Assembly (NCBI RefSeq): GCF_963259705.1
Contig: NC_081841.1
Span: forward strand, 34,127,358-34,191,357
DNA length: 64,000 nucleotides
Direction of reading: 5' to 3'
From: Myotis daubentonii
Taxonomy: Eukaryota > Chordata > Mammalia > Chiroptera > Vespertilionidae
The stretch's first letter is position 1, and each line of letters starts with the position of its first letter. The notes beneath the pieces are model-generated. The model did no database searches, had not been told where the DNA came from, and saw only the letters and a program-made list of their open reading frames with translations. Positions 1-10,565 of the stretch are shown piece after piece. The position numbers were made by a program, and so were the translations under genes.

Positions 1-185
1 GTTGAGGGTAAAGGAGTGATAAATGGTGATGGAAGGAGACGTGGTTTGGGATGGTGAGCACACAATGCAATATAGAGATGATGTATTATGGAATTGTATA
101 CCTGAAACCTATGTAATTTTGTTAGTCAATAGCACCCCAATAAATTCAATTTTAAAAATAATAAAAATAAAATAAATAAATAAAA
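1..185 (+). mobile_element. LINE-1 3' end (5'-truncated)
   Basis: The sequence matches the familiar 3' terminus of mammalian L1 (L1MA-type): a CACACAATGCAATATA block, a GATGATGTATTATGGAATTGTA block, then CCTATGTAATTTT, CACCCCAATAAATTCAATT and an A-rich tail (AAAATAATAAAAATAAAATAAATAAA). The window opens inside the element, so its 5' limit is unseen. No coding capacity remains here. Confidence 0.8.
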
Positions 186-490
186 TGGAAAATAGGTGCA
201 TTGATATGCTCAAGGATGTTTACTCAGCGTTGTTTGTAATGGCCTGTAAGCTGAAATAGCCTAATGGAGACTGACACATACATCAGGTTGAATACAGGCA
301 TTAAAGATAATGAGTGAGAGTTATCCATTCAGAACTGGAAGGACACTTATGTTATATTGCTAGTTGAAAGAATAAAAAGGTACGCTGTTTAAAAAAACAA
401 AAGGAAATTCCAATAATTCACATTGTCAGCTGACTTGTCATTGCTACTCTTTCTTACATCCATGACAGTCCTTATATGTAAACCTTTAAT

Positions 491-493
<3 letters not shown>
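186..493. other. AT-rich DNA, nothing recognised
   Basis: No repeat ends, tRNA-like boxes or convincing open frame were seen between the L1 tail and the TG microsatellite. Confidence 0.5.

Positions 494-537
<44 letters not shown>
494..537. repeat. (TG)n microsatellite
   Basis: A pure run of about 22 GT/TG units. It is long and uninterrupted enough to be length-variable between individuals. Confidence 0.97.
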
Positions 538-539
<2 letters not shown>

Positions 540-1109
540 AAAAGCTTTTCTTGTTAAAATGTCAAAGCTGGGAAAAAAAAAGCCAGCAACCATTAAACCT
601 TAGAATTCTACTTCATGGTAATTATTCAAATATGTGATGACTCATAGGAGGCCCTCAAAAGCTTTCCTTTTTCTTTACTAATCACAGCTTCAATCATTAC
701 TCATAAATTATTTTTTCTTGACCTTTAATTATTTTAGGTTAATCCACTGTAGATATTTTCCACTCTCTCTACATTCCTTCATAATGGAATGATCTCTTAC
801 TTGGTTTAGCTTTTGTAAAGGATCTTGCCATCACCGAGAATGCTTAGAGATTTAACAGTAGTGTTTTTCTTCTATGTACAAAGCAGCTAAGATTATCAAT
901 CATCGCAACAAACACCCAAATAGTGAACAAAAAGCCTTTAGCAACACAGAAAAGCTTCTAAAGCCATGTCTACCATGTTTCAACAACTAAAATGTGGACA
1001 AATATTTCAAGATGTTTAATTTTTTTTTTTGGAATGAATTATAATGTCATCACTAATGACAGTCCACTAAATTTGAAAGATGGGATAATCACAAAGATCA
1101 AGTAAGGGT
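538..1109. other. AT-rich DNA, nothing recognised
   Basis: Unique-looking AT-rich sequence with a poly-T run near 1020. No element ends or coding signals were seen. Confidence 0.45.
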
Positions 1110-1330
1110 TTGGAAAACTATTGGCTTGGATGCCAAATTCATCCTCTTGTTTATTTATTTTTGTAAATAAAGTTTTATTGGAACACAGCCACACTCATTT
1201 GTAATTTGTCTGTGGCTGCTTTGAGGCTATAATAGCAGTGTTAAGTAGTGCAACAGAGATAGTTTAGCTCTTGAATCCTGAAATGTCTACTCTCTGGTGC
1301 TTTATAGAAAAGGTTTGCTGGTTTCTGTTG
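1110..1330 (-). mobile_element. Old hAT-Charlie-type non-autonomous DNA transposon
   Basis: The plus strand carries TGTAAATAAAGTTTTATTGG, then AACACAGCCACACTCATT, a TGTGGCTGCTTT block, and ends near TTTATAGAAAAGGTTTGCTGG. This is the reverse complement of a common mammalian MER-type hAT-Charlie element whose 5' end reads like GGGGTCGGCAAACTTTTTCT. I believe it belongs to the MER58 group but am not sure of the exact name. The termini are eroded and no target duplication was identified. Confidence 0.65.
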
Positions 1331-2536
1331 GAGAACATCCAAGTAAGACTCCATCAAGTAGAGAACAGGCAGATGGAATGTTGTTGATTCACAATCACAT
1401 GCAGGGATACAGAACACTTCCTAGTACTTATTTCTGAATCATTGCTTTTAAAAAGCATCAATGGAAAGAGTTCCTTTTTTTTTTCTTTCAATATTTGGAA
1501 GTTTATTTCCATTTTTCTTATAAAAACTGAAAGGCAAAAAAAGTTTAATTCTGTGATTTTAGATCACTGTTTCTCAACCTTATCAGACACATTTTTAAAT
1601 AAAGATTTTCATTATCCCTTACTATTCTAAAATGAAAGTTATACGTAATGTAAATTACTCAGATACTGATTTCAACAAAATCAATATAATGTCGTAGCTA
1701 TAATAGAAAGGAAAAAATAAAATTGAATAATTTATAATATAATGATATATATTCAAGTATATAAACATTCAATATATCTGAACTGGAAGAAAAAGTGATC
1801 AAGTCCAATATTTGCAGCTATATGTAAATCACTAAACACCCAGAGGTGAAGGTGCATATTGATGCAACTGGGTTGTTGTTTGCTAACTCATGTATCATAA
1901 GATGAAGTGATATTTAGAAATGGTGAACACCCTTAGTAAGTTCAGAACAATATAAGATATAATTTTGTTCCTGTTTTACCATTTTGGTTACATTTCTGAT
2001 AAAAGGTAATATATATTAAACTGGACAAAAATACTTTGTTTTGACATGTAATACAAAATTAGGCCTTTGGGTCAAACAATTATAAACAGCATAAAATTTT
2101 ATTATTACACTGTGATACTCAGGGCTTCTGGTTGAAGATTATGCACAGACTCCCATTCCCTCAAAGACACCATTGAGGATTAATAATGAACTATAAAGAT
2201 ATTTTAAAAACCCCACCAATACAGAATATAGATGGAGTGATTGCTGGCTAACATTGTTCAACAGATTTCTGGACAATGAAAAGGTGTGGGAGAAAGAACG
2301 ACATAAAACCAGAGAAAACTATAATATGTAAGAGCCATGGAAGGGCTACAGATGTTAGCCCACCCTCTTATATTCCAGGCAGGTTAAGGACTTAGAGACT
2401 AGCCAAAATGGAGGGCAGGAAGCAAAGTGAGATGGAAAACTTGGCCCTTAAAGCGCTCAAATCCTCACTCACCTGCTTCATCCCTGGCTGCACACTGCCT
2501 GGAATTCAATGATAAACCAAATTCCCATGCAAAAAA

Positions 2537-2539
<3 letters not shown>
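1331..2539. other. AT-rich DNA with a possible hAT terminus near 1566
   Basis: Mostly unassigned AT-rich sequence. At 1566-1690, CACTGTTTCTCAACCTT followed by AATAAAGATTTTCATTATCCC resembles a hAT-Charlie terminus, but no matching opposite end was located, so it is not called as an element. Confidence 0.3.

Positions 2540-2597
<58 letters not shown>
2540..2597. repeat. (GA)n microsatellite
   Basis: About 28 uninterrupted GA units. It creates a spurious glutamate/arginine-rich open frame on the plus strand, which is not a gene. Confidence 0.97.
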
Positions 2598-2602
<5 letters not shown>

Positions 2603-2895
2603 GCTAACGAGAAATGGCAATCCTCCAAAAAATACCTCTCTTTGAATGATTTAGGAGACTTTAGATTTGTGGCTGGCCATCTGACCCTCCCCCTCAGTAA
2701 AGCTTGCCTCTGGACAAGCTCTGTAAGGAGGCACAGACTTAAGGCAACTCCTCTTTACAACTTTATATAGGAAACCAAGAATCAGCAAACAGTTGAGGAA
2801 AGTCTGCAGAATGAAAGAAGTGATGAAATTAACAGAAAATAATATTCTAGGAGAAACATAATTCAGCAAAGGAAAATTTTAAAAATGAATATCAA

Positions 2896-3120
2896 GCCCT
2901 GGCCAGTTTTGCTCAGTGGATAGAGCATTGGCCTGCAGACTGAAGGGTCCCAAGTTCTATTCACGTCAAGGGCACTTGCCTGAGTTGCAGGCTCAATCCC
3001 CATGCAGGAGGCAGCTGATCAAGAACAATGGTTCTCATCACTGATGTTTCTATCTCTCTCTCCCTCTCCCTTCCTTTCTAAAATCAATAAAAATATTAAA
3101 TAAATAAATACATAAATAAA
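2896..3120 (+). mobile_element. Ves SINE
   Basis: The tRNA-related head begins GCCCTGGCCAG, followed by GCTCAGTGGATAGAGCATTGG (A-box-like) and a degraded B-box region. A body with GGAGGCAGCTGATCA and a CT-rich segment follows, ending in AAAATCAATAAAAATATTAAATAAATAAA. It belongs to the GGACTGAAGGGTCCC lineage and is moderately diverged, with a short deletion after the B box. Confidence 0.92.
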
Positions 3121-3413
3121 TATAAAATTAAAATCTGCAGAGAAACTTGAAAAGATACTAAATTAATAAAATGAGATTTTATAAACAATGTAATATCAAA
3201 AAAAATTAAAAATTAAAAATGGATGGGCTGAAGGGTTTTTTTGTTTGTTTGCAATTCCAAGACATGCTTAGAGATTGAGTTGAGCAAACATACAAATGGT
3301 ATGTATACAAGAAAAGCTAAGAAGGATCAATACAAAACTTTTAATATACAAAAAGAAAAGGAAAAAAGTGACAGAAATTAAAGGAGAATAATTCAATCCA
3401 AAAGATACAACTA

Positions 3414-3557
3414 TCAATAATAATAAAAGGGTAATATGCTAATTAGACCGGACAACCTTCCAGATGAAGTGCTGAAGGTGGGGGTCGAGGCCGAGGTAGC
3501 CAGGGTTGTGGCAGCAGGGGCTGAGCCCCTTCACGAATTTTGTGCATTGAGCTCTAG
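3414..3557 (+). mobile_element. Short HeliBat-type Helitron
   Basis: The 5' end (TCAATAATAATAAAAGGGTA) resembles the HeliBat start TCTATATATATAAAAG. The 3' end shows the subterminal hairpin remnant TTCACGAATTTTGTGCA followed by the terminal CTAG and a host T. At about 144 bp it is a non-autonomous, internally deleted copy with no Rep/helicase sequence. Confidence 0.85.
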
Positions 3558-3600
3558 TTTTTAATAAAAGGACACATAAGATGATATAGTATTATTATTA

Positions 3601-3845
3601 AAAAATAAACTATTAGCCGAAACCGGTTTGGCTCAGTGGATAGAGCGTCGGCCTGCGGACTGGGGGGTCCCGGGTTCGATTCCGGTCGAGGGCATGTACC
3701 TGGGTTGCGGGCACATCCCCACTGGGAGATGTGCAGGAGGCGGCTGGTCGATGTTTCTCTCTCATCGATGTTTCTGACTCTCTATCTCTCTCCCTTCCTC
3801 TCTGTGAAAAATCAATAAAATATATTTTAAAAAAATAAACTATTA
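3601..3845 (+). mobile_element. Ves SINE with perfect 15-bp target duplication
   Basis: The body spans 3616-3830. The head GCCGAAACCGGTTTGGCTCA and the B-box region GGGTTCGATTCC are near consensus, and the 3' end is CAATAAAATATATTTT. Flanking 15-bp direct repeats (AAAAATAAACTATTA at 3601-3615 and 3831-3845) match perfectly, typical of L1-mediated retrotransposition. Few mutations and a perfect duplication suggest a young insertion. Confidence 0.97.
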
Positions 3846-4857
3846 AAAAAATTAAAATATTAATTAAATAAACTAGCCTTAATACATCTTTATGAAATTT
3901 GGGGAAAGTGGAATGGTTATTGACTTGGAATTTCATATTCCATCTAATAATATAATTCAAATGTTTGGGCAGAAGAAAATCATTTTTAGACATGTAAAGT
4001 CTCAGAAATTTTAGTTGCTATGCAAAGTTTCTTTGTTCCTATGCAGATGTATTCTGATAAGCTCTATAGCAAATCTAAAAAACAATGTGAGTAGAAAAGT
4101 CAGAAGTAAAGTTCAGAAATGGGAATCAATATGCATTAATAAATAAATAAATAAATAAATAAAATAAAAAATCCTAAACAAGATAAAGGTACTTCCTAGA
4201 ATAGGTGATAGATCAGACAGTTTGAAGTTTGGATAAATTGAGAGTATTACAAAGGCAAATATTGAAAATAAATAAATAAATATGAGAATAAAGGAATGCA
4301 ATTAGAAACTTCAACATGAAAAGCAAAGAGTTGCTCCGAAAGGACATGTAATTGTCCTCTGGTTGTTAGGTGCAGAGTGTAAATTGGCATAGTCATAACA
4401 AGGTAAACACTGTTGACTAATTTTCAACTTTTAGAATCAACATACAGATAAATAATTGGGGGGTTAATTATGTTTTCAGAATATCATTATGTTTTTAGAA
4501 CAGAATGCAAACGTTATTATATTTGATATGGTTAATATAGGAGGATAGATGACAGAAATTGTGAAGGAGGAGGAACATGAAAGCCAAAGAAGAGGATAGG
4601 AATGCTAATACCTCCCTTTAGTAAAATGGGGCAGCCAAGAGATATGGTCAATGGTGATATTAAGAGAGTAAGTAGATCCCTAAGTTTAAAAGGTAACCAA
4701 TAACAAATAACAGAATAATACAACCATATCAAAGAATAGGAAAAAGAATAATGAAGAAGTGTTATAAGTAAACTGAATCCTCTTCTGTAATAGCAGAGGA
4801 TGCCTCAAATGCCTAAATTTGATAAATCAAGAAACAGTGTGATATAATATGTACAGC
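3846..4857. other. AT-rich DNA with (AAAT)n tract
   Basis: AT-rich sequence holding an (AAAT)n run at about 4137-4170 and smaller AAAT runs near 4270. No gene or recognisable element was seen. Confidence 0.45.
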
Positions 4858-5562
4858 AAAGATTTTTAACATACATTTGGCATGGACTCTATTGTCAGTC
4901 TGGTGAAACCTGTGGAACTATTCTTAAAATAATTTTCAATTTCTATATTTTAACTCAAAAATCTCTAGAGTTGCAGAAGAAATGTTATATTGAAATTTTA
5001 AAAAAACCACTAAACAAATGTGTGATGTAAGAATAGATATGCCCCTTTATTATGTAACTAGAGGTCCTGTGCATGAAAATGCATGCACTCAGAGGTGAGG
5101 CAGGGGGGAGGGGGAGTCCCTCAGCCCAGCCTGCACCCTCTCATAGTACAGAAGCCCTCAGGGGATGTACAACTGATGGCTTAGGCCTGCTCCCACTGCA
5201 AACCATCCCTTAGTGCTGCAGTGGAGGCTGGAGAGGCTCTCACCCCCTGGGTCAGTGCATGACATAGTGACCAGTCATTCCGCTGTTTAGTGGATTTGCA
5301 TATTATCATTTTGTTATACAGGACAAGATCTAATTTGGAAGTAGAAATGAGTATAAATAATATTTCAAGATAGACTTTGTAACAACTTACCGTCATACAA
5401 AACATTTCTGAATTCTATGACTGATAAAGTCACAATATTGCTAATACTACTGTGGACTGTTGGCTGTGCAAAATTTCAATTTAGATATACTTTCAACCTA
5501 TCCAAGCACACAGATCTCCAGAATCCTATCCACTGATTTCAGGTTAAAAATTCCTGATTTAG
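4858..5562 (-). mobile_element. Old hAT-like DNA transposon fossil, split by a Helitron
   Basis: The left part (GTCTGGTGAAACCTGTGGAA, TATATTGAAATTTT) and the right part (GACTGATAAAGTCACAATATT, GCTAATACTACTGTGGA, then CAGGTTAAAAATTCCTG) match in order a common mammalian DNA-transposon fossil whose ends resemble GGTTCTTAACCTGGGGTCC. The flanks AGATTTTTAAC and GTTAAAAATT look like eroded inverted ends. The copy is interrupted by the Helitron at 5058-5323. The exact family is not certain. Confidence 0.5.
5058..5323 (-). mobile_element. HeliBat-type Helitron
   Basis: On the minus strand it starts TCCTGTATAACAAAA and ends in CTAG (plus strand CTAGAGGTCCTGTGCATG). The subterminal palindrome is GCATGAAAATGCATGC, flanked by the host A/T pair. 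The internal text (GTCCCTCAGCCCAGCC, TGCACCCTCTC, and CAGTGCATGACATAGTGACC near the 5' end) is the standard HeliBat body. It is non-autonomous and sits inside an older hAT fossil, so it is the younger of the two. Confidence 0.93.
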
Positions 5563-6584
5563 AATTATGAGAAACAATAAAAATAAAATATAAATGTTTG
5601 TCTCAGGAAAATTCCTTGGAGTTTGTGACTGTGGTAAGGGATAGAACTGCTGCTATATACTGTTTGATTTTTTTAAATCACATGTATGTATCACTTTGAT
5701 AGCAACATTAAAACACTTTACTTAAAATTTAAATTGTACATATCTAAAGCATATCTATGTATATGTATGTATGCATGTGTGTATATATATATATTTGTAC
5801 ATATATATGTATGATGATATAGTTTTACAAATATCCCTTGATATATAATATAACAGATGATATGATATGCTGGGCTTCATAATTCTCAAACCTGGTTAAA
5901 CTATCTAAAGATGAAAAATTCCTAGGCCCTTACTTAACTTGAAGTCATTGACACAGACAATTCTCAATGCCCCAATAAAAAACAAGAAGCTATCAAAGAT
6001 CACTAAACATCTTAATAATATCAAAACAATGAGATGAGATTACTTGACATGGTCACTGATTCTTTTTTAAAACCCTAGAAAATCACTATTCATCTGTAAT
6101 TGTATTTAATTGTAGGCAGGAAAACTCATCTGTGGGTGAATGACATCAAACTTGGTCAAACCTGAAAAAGCTTCAAGCAAAATAGAATTTAAATGACCTA
6201 CTTTATTTCTTAATCAAGACATCTAGTGTGTCAAGGACAATAACATAACTGAAAAATATACCAACACCAATGCAGATATTGGCAGATAATATGAGACAGA
6301 CTTTAAAATTACACAAATGTGTTCCTCTTCATACTAGCAACAACTAAGATTATGCTCGTGAATATACTCTGTAGACTGAAAAGACAGACATTGAAAAATA
6401 TTGGAGAGTTTTGGTCTTAGTAATAAAAATTATTGAGGATATATATTTACAAATATTCCTTAATCTTTATGGTCTGTTTCCTCATGAAAAGAAGGGGGAG
6501 GGTTATTCCATAATCATATTTGGTCACACACAATTCTAAAAATTCTGAGTGTAGACTATTATTTAAATTTAAGTTGCTACTTTT
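5563..6584. other. AT-rich DNA with TATG/TA simple repeat
   Basis: A TATG/TA-rich low-complexity stretch lies at about 5755-5815. The rest is AT-rich with no recognised feature. Confidence 0.45.
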
Positions 6585-6780
6585 TTAAAATAGGTTTTTT
6601 GTTTATTTCAGGGGGAGAGATAGAATCAATGATGAGAAAGAATCATTGATTGGCTGCCTCCTGCACATCCCCTACTAGGGATCGAGCCGGAAATCCTGCC
6701 ATGTGCCATGACCTGGAATCAAACCATGATCTCTTGGTTCATGAGCCAACACTCAACCCCTAGGCCACACAGTCAGGCTA
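6585..6780 (-). mobile_element. Ves SINE (ATGAACC lineage), diverged
   Basis: On the plus strand an AT-rich tail and AGGGGGAGAGATAGA precede ATGATGAGAAAGAATCATTG and GGCTGCCTCCTGCACATCCC. The copy ends in the reversed head TTGGTTCATGAGCCAACACTC followed by CCTAGGCCACACAGTCAGGC. It lacks the GGACTGAAGGGTCCC signature and carries the alternative ATGAACCAAGAG one. Confidence 0.88.
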
Positions 6781-7188
6781 AGTTTCTGGTTTTCTTTATT
6801 TGCAATAGAAACTAAATGAGCATTTGGTTGTTTGAGAGGAATATTCCTTCAAGAACTATTAGGAGAGTAAGTATAATTTGAGGAAACTTCCTCTGGGTGC
6901 AATGCTCTGTGTAACAAATCTAAAATTCCTAACTTTCTTAGTGAACAAAAAATTAAATGGAGGTTTCCCATTTTATATTAAAAATTGAACCACTGTACTA
7001 TTCACCATCAAGCATTGAGAAATTATTAAAAAAGGAGAGGCATTGTATCTGGTATGTGTATGCATACTAGCTGGTTTACACTTGATTTTACATTTTACTT
7101 TTCAAATTTTGTAAAATAAATGCAGATTCTTAAAAAAAAATATATCTGAACTTAGCAAGAATCATACCTTAAATATGATTATATAAAA

Positions 7189-7340
7189 CCAGCCTGCATG
7201 GCTTAGTGGTTGAGTGTCGACCTATGAACCAGGAGGTCACAGTTTGATTCCGGGCAGGGCACATGCCCAGGTTGTGGATTCGCTCCCCGTGTGCAACATG
7301 CAGAAGTCAGCTGTTCAATGATTGATTCTTTCTCATCATT

Positions 7341-7388
<48 letters not shown>

Positions 7389-7425
7389 AAAATCAATAAA
7401 AATACATTTTAAAAAACAAAAAAAA
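7189..7425 (+). mobile_element. Ves SINE with expanded CT tract
   Basis: The head is CCAGCCTGCATGGCTTAGTGG and the lineage signature CTATGAACCAGGAGGTCAC. The B-box region reads GTTTGATTCC. The normal CT-rich segment has grown into a pure (CT)n run at about 7342-7382 before AAAATCAATAAAAATACATTTT. Confidence 0.93.
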
Positions 7426-7639
7426 CACCATAATTTGTAGAGTACCTCCATTTAACAATCTACTCCATTCAATTTACCCTAATTTTACACTAAGATAGGT
7501 TATAAGATATTGGGGTTTATTAAAAAATAAATATATTTCCTTCAGTCACAAATAATTATTTCATTGTATTTAAAAGACCTATTACTTTTCCATTTTAATG
7601 TATTATTAAGGAATATTTACATAGAAAAAAGTGAAGAAG

Positions 7640-8281
7640 CCATCTTGTTCAGCTCAATATTTGTAAATTTTAACATATCTGTGAAATCCTGCATCCAGAT
7701 CAAGAATTGAAACACGACCAGGACCAGAAAAACCCTCCCCTTGCTTCCCTTTCCAGTTACTAATATCCCCAGGGTAACAACTAGTCTTGCTTTATCAACA
7801 GCATAGATCAGCTTTGCCAATTTTTGTACTTTATGGATGTAGAATTATACAGTATATACTATTTTGTGTTTGGCTCATTTGCTCAGCATTATGCCTTTAA
7901 AATTTATCTATAGTTGTGTGCAGTTATAGATCGTATCATTACTCTATAGTTTTCCATTTTAAAAATAAAAAAATGTATTTATGTGTTCTATATTTTTAGA
8001 CATTTGGGTAATTTCTTGGTTTGCTTATTATGAGCAGCGAGTGATATTCTGAACATTTTAGTACATAACTTTCAGTGTATTTATATGTGTATCTGTTGGA
8101 TATATACTTAGAAGTGGAATTAGAGTTAAAGATATTCATCCATAACTTCAACTTTAGTAGATACTGCTGATCAGTTTCTTAACTGGTTATGCTAATTTAC
8201 ATTCTCACCATCAGTGTCTTAGAACTATAGGTTCTCCATATCCTTAACAACATTAAATATTTTCTTTTAAAAGGCCTCTTA
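7640..8281 (-). mobile_element. Old LINE-1 fragment
   Basis: The plus strand reads as the antisense of a mammalian L1 3' region: CATTTGGGTAATTTCTTGG, TATATACTTAGAAGTGGAAT, TAATTTACATTCTCACCATC and CTCCATATCCTTAACAACA occur in the expected order. It is heavily diverged and non-coding, and the Ves SINE at 8282 interrupts its left-to-right continuation. Confidence 0.65.
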
Positions 8282-8489
8282 CCCTAGCTGGTTTGGATCA
8301 ATGGATAGAGCGTCAGCCTGTTCAATTCCCATCAAGGACACATGCCTGGGTTGTGGGCTTGATCCCCAGTTGGGGGCATGCAAGAGACAGCCAATCAATG
8401 ATTCTCTCTCATCATTGATGTTTCTTTCTCTCTCTTCCTCTCCCTTCCTCTTTGAAATCAATAAAAATATTTTAAAAGATAAAAAAATT
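8282..8489 (+). mobile_element. Ves SINE with 12-bp target duplication
   Basis: The head is CCCTAGCTGGTTTGGATCA, and a short internal deletion follows the A box (GGCCTGCGG... lost). The tail is AAATCAATAAAAATATTTTAAAAG. Direct repeats AAAGGCCTCTTA lie at 8270-8281 and 8490-8501. Confidence 0.95.
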
Positions 8490-8501
8490 AAAGGCCTCTT
8501 A

Positions 8502-9463
8502 TTTTTAATTTAGTAAATATTCATTGAGTTCTTACTAAATGTTCACCACTTTAAATTGATTCCTTTTCTAAATACAAGTGATAAAGATCCAGAAAGTAAA
8601 GATACTTTTATTACCCAAAATACATTTTCAAGTTAGTATTTCAGAACTATCCAACTCTCTATCACTTAACCAACAAAAAGCAAGACCTTGACATGGCCTT
8701 CAAAATTAGAAGGTTCAATATCTCCCATCTCACCTATTATTCATTTAAGACTAAATTGAGCAAAAATATTTAATTAAGAACAATGGAAATAAAATGGTAA
8801 ATTTTCCTTATGGTAAAGGAACCTGGTCTGATTCAACCATTAAGTTTTGTTTAGTCTTCAGTGTGGTTTTGTCCCCTTTTTTGAAAAAAAAAATTAAAAA
8901 TCAGGACATTTTTCATAAATATCTACACTTCTGATGATTATTGGGTTTAAAAAAAAAAAGACTGGGTAACAACAAATACAACACATAAGAGAAATTAACA
9001 GCCTCCTTTGGTTGAGGCAGGTGCGGTCCAATTTCCCAGAGTCCCCATTAGTCCCAATTATCCCTAACAAGAAGCCTGGGCTCAGAGCAGAACTGAGCAC
9101 CAACTAGGGAAAATTTGGGGGATAACTAAGTTCTTACACTAGACCTGATTCATAACTCTGGGGTGTAAACGCTTATAAAACAGACACTATTTCGTGGCAT
9201 CAACATTTTATAATACGCTGTAAGTCAAGGACTTGGAGAATTTTAGAAAATGGCTTGAGAGTATATACATTTTCATGATGATTGACAATGACCACAGATC
9301 TATGAATATAGTCGAACCAAGGGAAGGACCTGACCTACGGGCCAGGTGGGATACTGGACCTGGGCTTCTTGGCATCTCCACTCATATAGAAGCTCCTCCT
9401 TCAGTCTTAAGAGTTATAAAACTCAAAATTGCTCCACAGTGGCATCAGAAGTATCAGTACAAG
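8502..9463. other. Unassigned, mostly AT-rich DNA
   Basis: No repeat termini or coding structure was recognised. An 86-residue open frame beginning at 9233 runs into the LINE 3' end and is not supported as a gene. Confidence 0.4.
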
Positions 9464-9663
9464 ATCAAAGTCTGTAGGGGAGGGTGTGGGTAAGGGGGAG
9501 AGATCAATCAAAGGACTTGTATGCATGCATATAAACCTAATCAATGGTTTAGGCAACAGGGGGTTCGTTGAGGACATGAGGGGAGTGGGGGGGGTAATGG
9601 GGGGATAAGGACACATATGTAAGACCTTAACCAATAAAGAAATTTAGAAAAAAATCAAAGTCT
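9464..9663 (+). mobile_element. 5'-truncated bat LINE-1 3' UTR with target duplication
   Basis: The body (9474-9653) is a G-rich 3' UTR fragment (GGGGAGAGATCAATCAAAGG, CTTGTATGCATGCATATAA, GACACATATGTAAGACCTTA) ending CAATAAAGAAATTTAGAAAAAAA. Direct repeats ATCAAAGTCT flank it (9464-9473 and 9654-9663). The same 3' UTR family is found reversed at 10310-10565. Confidence 0.8.
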
Positions 9664-10309
9664 AGTTCATTAAGAAGAGGAAGGTTATGATTCAAGACAA
9701 ACTGCCATCAGAGATTAAAGTATACCATTGCCCCAAGCATAGCAGTCCCTTCAGAGAACATTATATATCCTTTTGCTATTTTGTTAACAAGACAAAAGTG
9801 AACCACAAAATTCAAATATCGAAAGGTAATTTATACCCTTGAAACAGACCAGAGGAGGGCAAATGAGATATTAGGTTGTTTAGTAAAATTAATGTAGCAC
9901 TGCTGGATATTTAGTTTACATTATACAGCATAATAATCCCCAGAAGAGCTCAGTGAGGTAAGCTCGTATCTCTTTGTTTTGCTGCTATTTTGATTATATT
10001 TCTCTCCTGAAAAACAGAAATAATAAAAGTTTCTTGAAAACAATTTTGATAAGTGAATTAGAGGTCAGCAGAACATAACTCTACAGGAAAAGCGGGTGAA
10101 GGGCACAATGTGATGTGAACTTGAAGTAATGTGATGTTTACTTCAGGAGCTGAGAAACTGCTGTTGGGGTGCTGTGAAGCCATTAGAGGCAAGTTCAATG
10201 TCAAGCAAGGTGTGAGGTTAAGCATCCACCTCACCAACAAAAGCCAAGATTTGACCAACAAGTTTTAGCTAAGAACATTATAATAAGTTGTGTGTGCTGC
10301 AGTATGTCA
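9664..10309. other. Unassigned DNA
   Basis: Nothing recognised. The open frames here are short and lack codon or splice support. Confidence 0.4.
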
Positions 10310-10565
10310 TGTAACATATCTTTTTTTGTCTGCTTTTTTTAAAAATTTTGTTTTATTGCTTAAAGTATTACAAAGAGTATTACATATGTCTCCTTTTTTT
10401 TTTCTCTCCTTGACCTTCCCCCGGCCTCTCCTACCCCCCAGTGTGTTGTGTCCATTGGTTGTGCTTATATGCATGCATACAAGTCCTTTGGTTGATCTCT
10501 TACCTCCCCTCCCTCCCGCCCCTCAACCCTCCCCAGGCTTCCCGCTGTAGTTTGACAGTCTATTC
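10310..10565 (-). mobile_element. Bat LINE-1 3' UTR fragment, reversed
   Basis: The minus strand shares GATCAACCAAAGGACTTGTA, TGCATGCATATAAGCA, a G-rich GGGGGGTAGGAGAGG block, GACATATGTAATAC and CAATAAAACAAAATTT with the copy at 9474-9653. It is a 5'-truncated retrocopy of the same LINE. No clear target duplication was found. Confidence 0.72.

Noticed and set aside
1566..1690. Possible hAT-Charlie terminus
   Set aside because: Only one end is visible and no target duplication or opposite terminus was found.
3616..3700. tRNA gene, suggested by the A- and B-box-like sequence
   Set aside because: The boxes belong to the tRNA-derived Ves SINE head. There is no complete cloverleaf, and the body plus AATAAA tail follow directly.
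3613..3993. 126-codon minus-strand frame, and similar frames at 15315, 34207, 47613 and 52580 reading MDRASACG or the reverse
   Set aside because: All are read-through of Ves SINE bodies; the shared peptide is the translated SINE head.
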